Of a stretch of 6,039 nucleotides of DNA, positions 4,985 to 6,039 are shown piece by piece. This DNA comes from an uncultured Clostridia bacterium. GTDB taxonomy: Bacteria > Bacillota > Clostridia > Christensenellales > Borkfalkiaceae. A program made the translations under genes and the position numbers. The notes under the pieces are model-generated. The model was not told the origin of the DNA. It saw only the letters and a list, made by a program, of their open reading frames with translations, and ran no database searches. Location of the stretch: the NCBI GenBank assembly GCA_944369635.1, contig CALVXL010000024.1, positions 1 through 6,039 of the forward strand. The letters run 5' to 3'. Within the stretch, counting starts at the first letter, position 1, and each line of letters opens with the position of its first letter.

Positions 4985-6039
4985 TTATTCTTCCGTCTTG
5001 TCTTCGGATTTTTCTTCCGTTTTTTCCGCCTTTTCCTTTTTCTTGAAGAGGTTTTTGAAGACGTTCTTCTTTTCCTTCACTTCGGGTTCGGCAGGAGCGG
5101 CGGGCTCTTCCGCGGTAGCGGCTTCGCCGGCTTCCGCAGCGACGGCGGCTTTCGCGTCTTCTTCCGCTTTGTTTTCGAGGTACGCTTTCTTCGCTTCCGC
5201 GTCGCGCGCCACGATGGTCATTTCCGTTTCCTTGTCGAAGAGGTGGCAATGCTTCATATCGATCGCCATCTTGATGGTGTCGCCCCTCTTGACTTCCGAA
5301 CGGGAGTCGACTTTCGCCACGAGGTTATGCGTATCGTCTACGATAGACTTGATCTCGTCCGGATTTTCGTCCTTTTCTTCCTTTTTCAGTTTGCAGTAAA
5401 GGAGCGTTTCGGAACCGAGCATTTCCACGACGTCGACGTCCACTTCGATGCAGGAGTTCGGATTTTCTTCGATAAAGCTCGGTTCGATGTGCATATCTTC
5501 CGGACGCACGCCGAACGTGATTTCCTTACCGGTATTGAGATAATCTTCGAGATTGTAGATAAGATCCACCTTTTCTTTGCCGAGCTGAATTTTTTCCAGA
5601 CCGAATTCCACGTAAACCTTGTTCTTCGTGCCCGTGAGTTTGGCATTGAAGAAGTTCATCTGCGGCGTGCCGATGAAGCCCGCGACGAACTGGTTGATGG
5701 GGTAATCGTAAAGGGCCTGCGGCGCGTCCACCTGCTGCATGAAGCCGTCCTTCATGACGACGATACGCGTACCCATGGTCATCGCTTCGACCTGATCGTG
5801 CGTAACGTAAATGAACGTGGTGGCAAGTCTGTTATGGATCTTGGTGATTTCCGTTCTCATCTGTGCGCGGAGTTTCGCGTCGAGGTTGGAAAGAGGTTCG
5901 TCGAGAAGGAATACTTTCGGTTCGCGGACGATCGCACGGCCGAGCGCGACACGCTGTCTCTGACCGCCGGAAAGCGCCTTCGGCTTTCTGCTCAGGTACA
6001 TTTCGATACCGAGGATTCTCGCGGCTTCCTTCACCCTTT
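4985..6039 (-). CDS. ABC sugar-import ATPase, UgpC/MalK type (5' end outside window)
   Basis: This is the C-terminal 350 codons of an ATP-binding subunit that drives carbohydrate or glycerol-phosphate uptake. Counting from the Val codon at 6032-6034 as 1, it shows the signature LSGGQRQRVALGRAI (21-35), Walker B VFLLDEP (41-47), the D-loop SNLDAKLR, and the H-loop His in YVTHDQ. A TOBE/regulatory region follows (about 120-274), with FGVRPEDMHIEP and a family-typical HLFDKETEMTI. Walker A lies beyond the right edge. The frame stays open through AGG-GTG at the edge, so that GTG is internal, not a start. Two oddities are a charged insertion of about 18 residues (about 218-235) in the TOBE region and a low-complexity Glu/Ala/Lys tail of about 70 residues after the usual end. 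The full protein would be near 465 residues against about 370. The stop TAA precedes a strong terminator; the partner permeases are not in the window. Confidence 0.93.
   Translation of the reverse strand, partial: RVKEAARILGIEMYLSRKPKALSGGQRQRVALGRAIVREPKVFLLDEPLSNLDAKLRAQMRTEITKIHNRLATTFIYVTHDQVEAMTMGTRIVVMKDGFMQQVDAPQALYDYPINQFVAGFIGTPQMNFFNAKLTGTKNKVYVEFGLEKIQLGKEKVDLIYNLEDYLNTGKEITFGVRPEDMHIEPSFIEENPNSCIEVDVDVVEMLGSETLLYCKLKKEEKDENPDEIKSIVDDTHNLVAKVDSRSEVKRGDTIKMAIDMKHCHLFDKETEMTIVARDAEAKKAYLENKAEEDAKAAVAAEAGEAATAEEPAAPAEPEVKEKKNVFKNLFKKKEKAEKTEEKSEDKTEE

Noticed and set aside
4765..5046. Plus-strand frame starting TTG at 4777 with a perfect AAGGAGG 5 nt upstream
   Set aside because: It runs through the terminator palindrome and into the antisense of the ATPase end. 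Its product is low-complexity Phe/Pro/Lys. The AAGGAGG lies in the spacer of a good minus-strand promoter and is probably chance.
1..6039. tRNA, rRNA, CRISPR array, insertion sequence or phage attachment site
   Set aside because: No cloverleaf, direct-repeat array, transposase frame or terminal inverted repeats were seen on either strand.

Overview
The window looks like chromosomal DNA of a low-to-mid GC Firmicute, probably a gut-type member of the Clostridia. This is inferred from the gene families (a PucR/CdaR-type regulator, an ArsP_2-type metal permease, a UgpC/MalK-type ATPase), vegetative sigma-A promoters with 17-bp spacers, and tight minus-strand operons. The exact lineage cannot be read from the sequence. 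All convincing genes lie on the minus strand, so transcription runs from right to left.

Right end (4985-6039): the C-terminal three quarters of an ABC sugar-importer ATPase of the UgpC/MalK type. It has an unusual charged C-terminal tail of about 70 residues and ends at a strong palindromic terminator (4945-4970).

Middle right (3823-4866): a 281-aa polytopic permease of the ArsP_2/DUF2899 type, a predicted heavy-metal or manganese/arsenic exporter. It has a clear sigma-A promoter (4755-4783), a possible second promoter upstream, an 8-bp stem-loop in its leader, and an 11-bp inverted repeat spanning promoter and leader.

Left two thirds (1-3814): a probable four-gene operon driven by a near-consensus promoter (3786-3814). 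The order is a PucR/CdaR-type regulator, a membrane-anchored S41 (CtpA-like) PDZ protease, a small HNH-nuclease-type protein, and a zinc-dependent medium-chain alcohol dehydrogenase. Gaps are 12 bp, a TGATG stop/start overlap, and 13 bp. The dehydrogenase is interrupted by an in-frame TGA after codon 118 at a position that is normally Gly, yet the same frame stays open and family-like to the window edge. It is therefore either a very young pseudogene, a gene split in two (ATG directly follows TGA), or a sequence error.

No tRNA, rRNA, CRISPR array, insertion sequence or phage gene was seen. I found no clearly new system. The points most worth checking are the interrupted dehydrogenase, the tail of the ATPase and the symmetric elements before the metal-permease gene.
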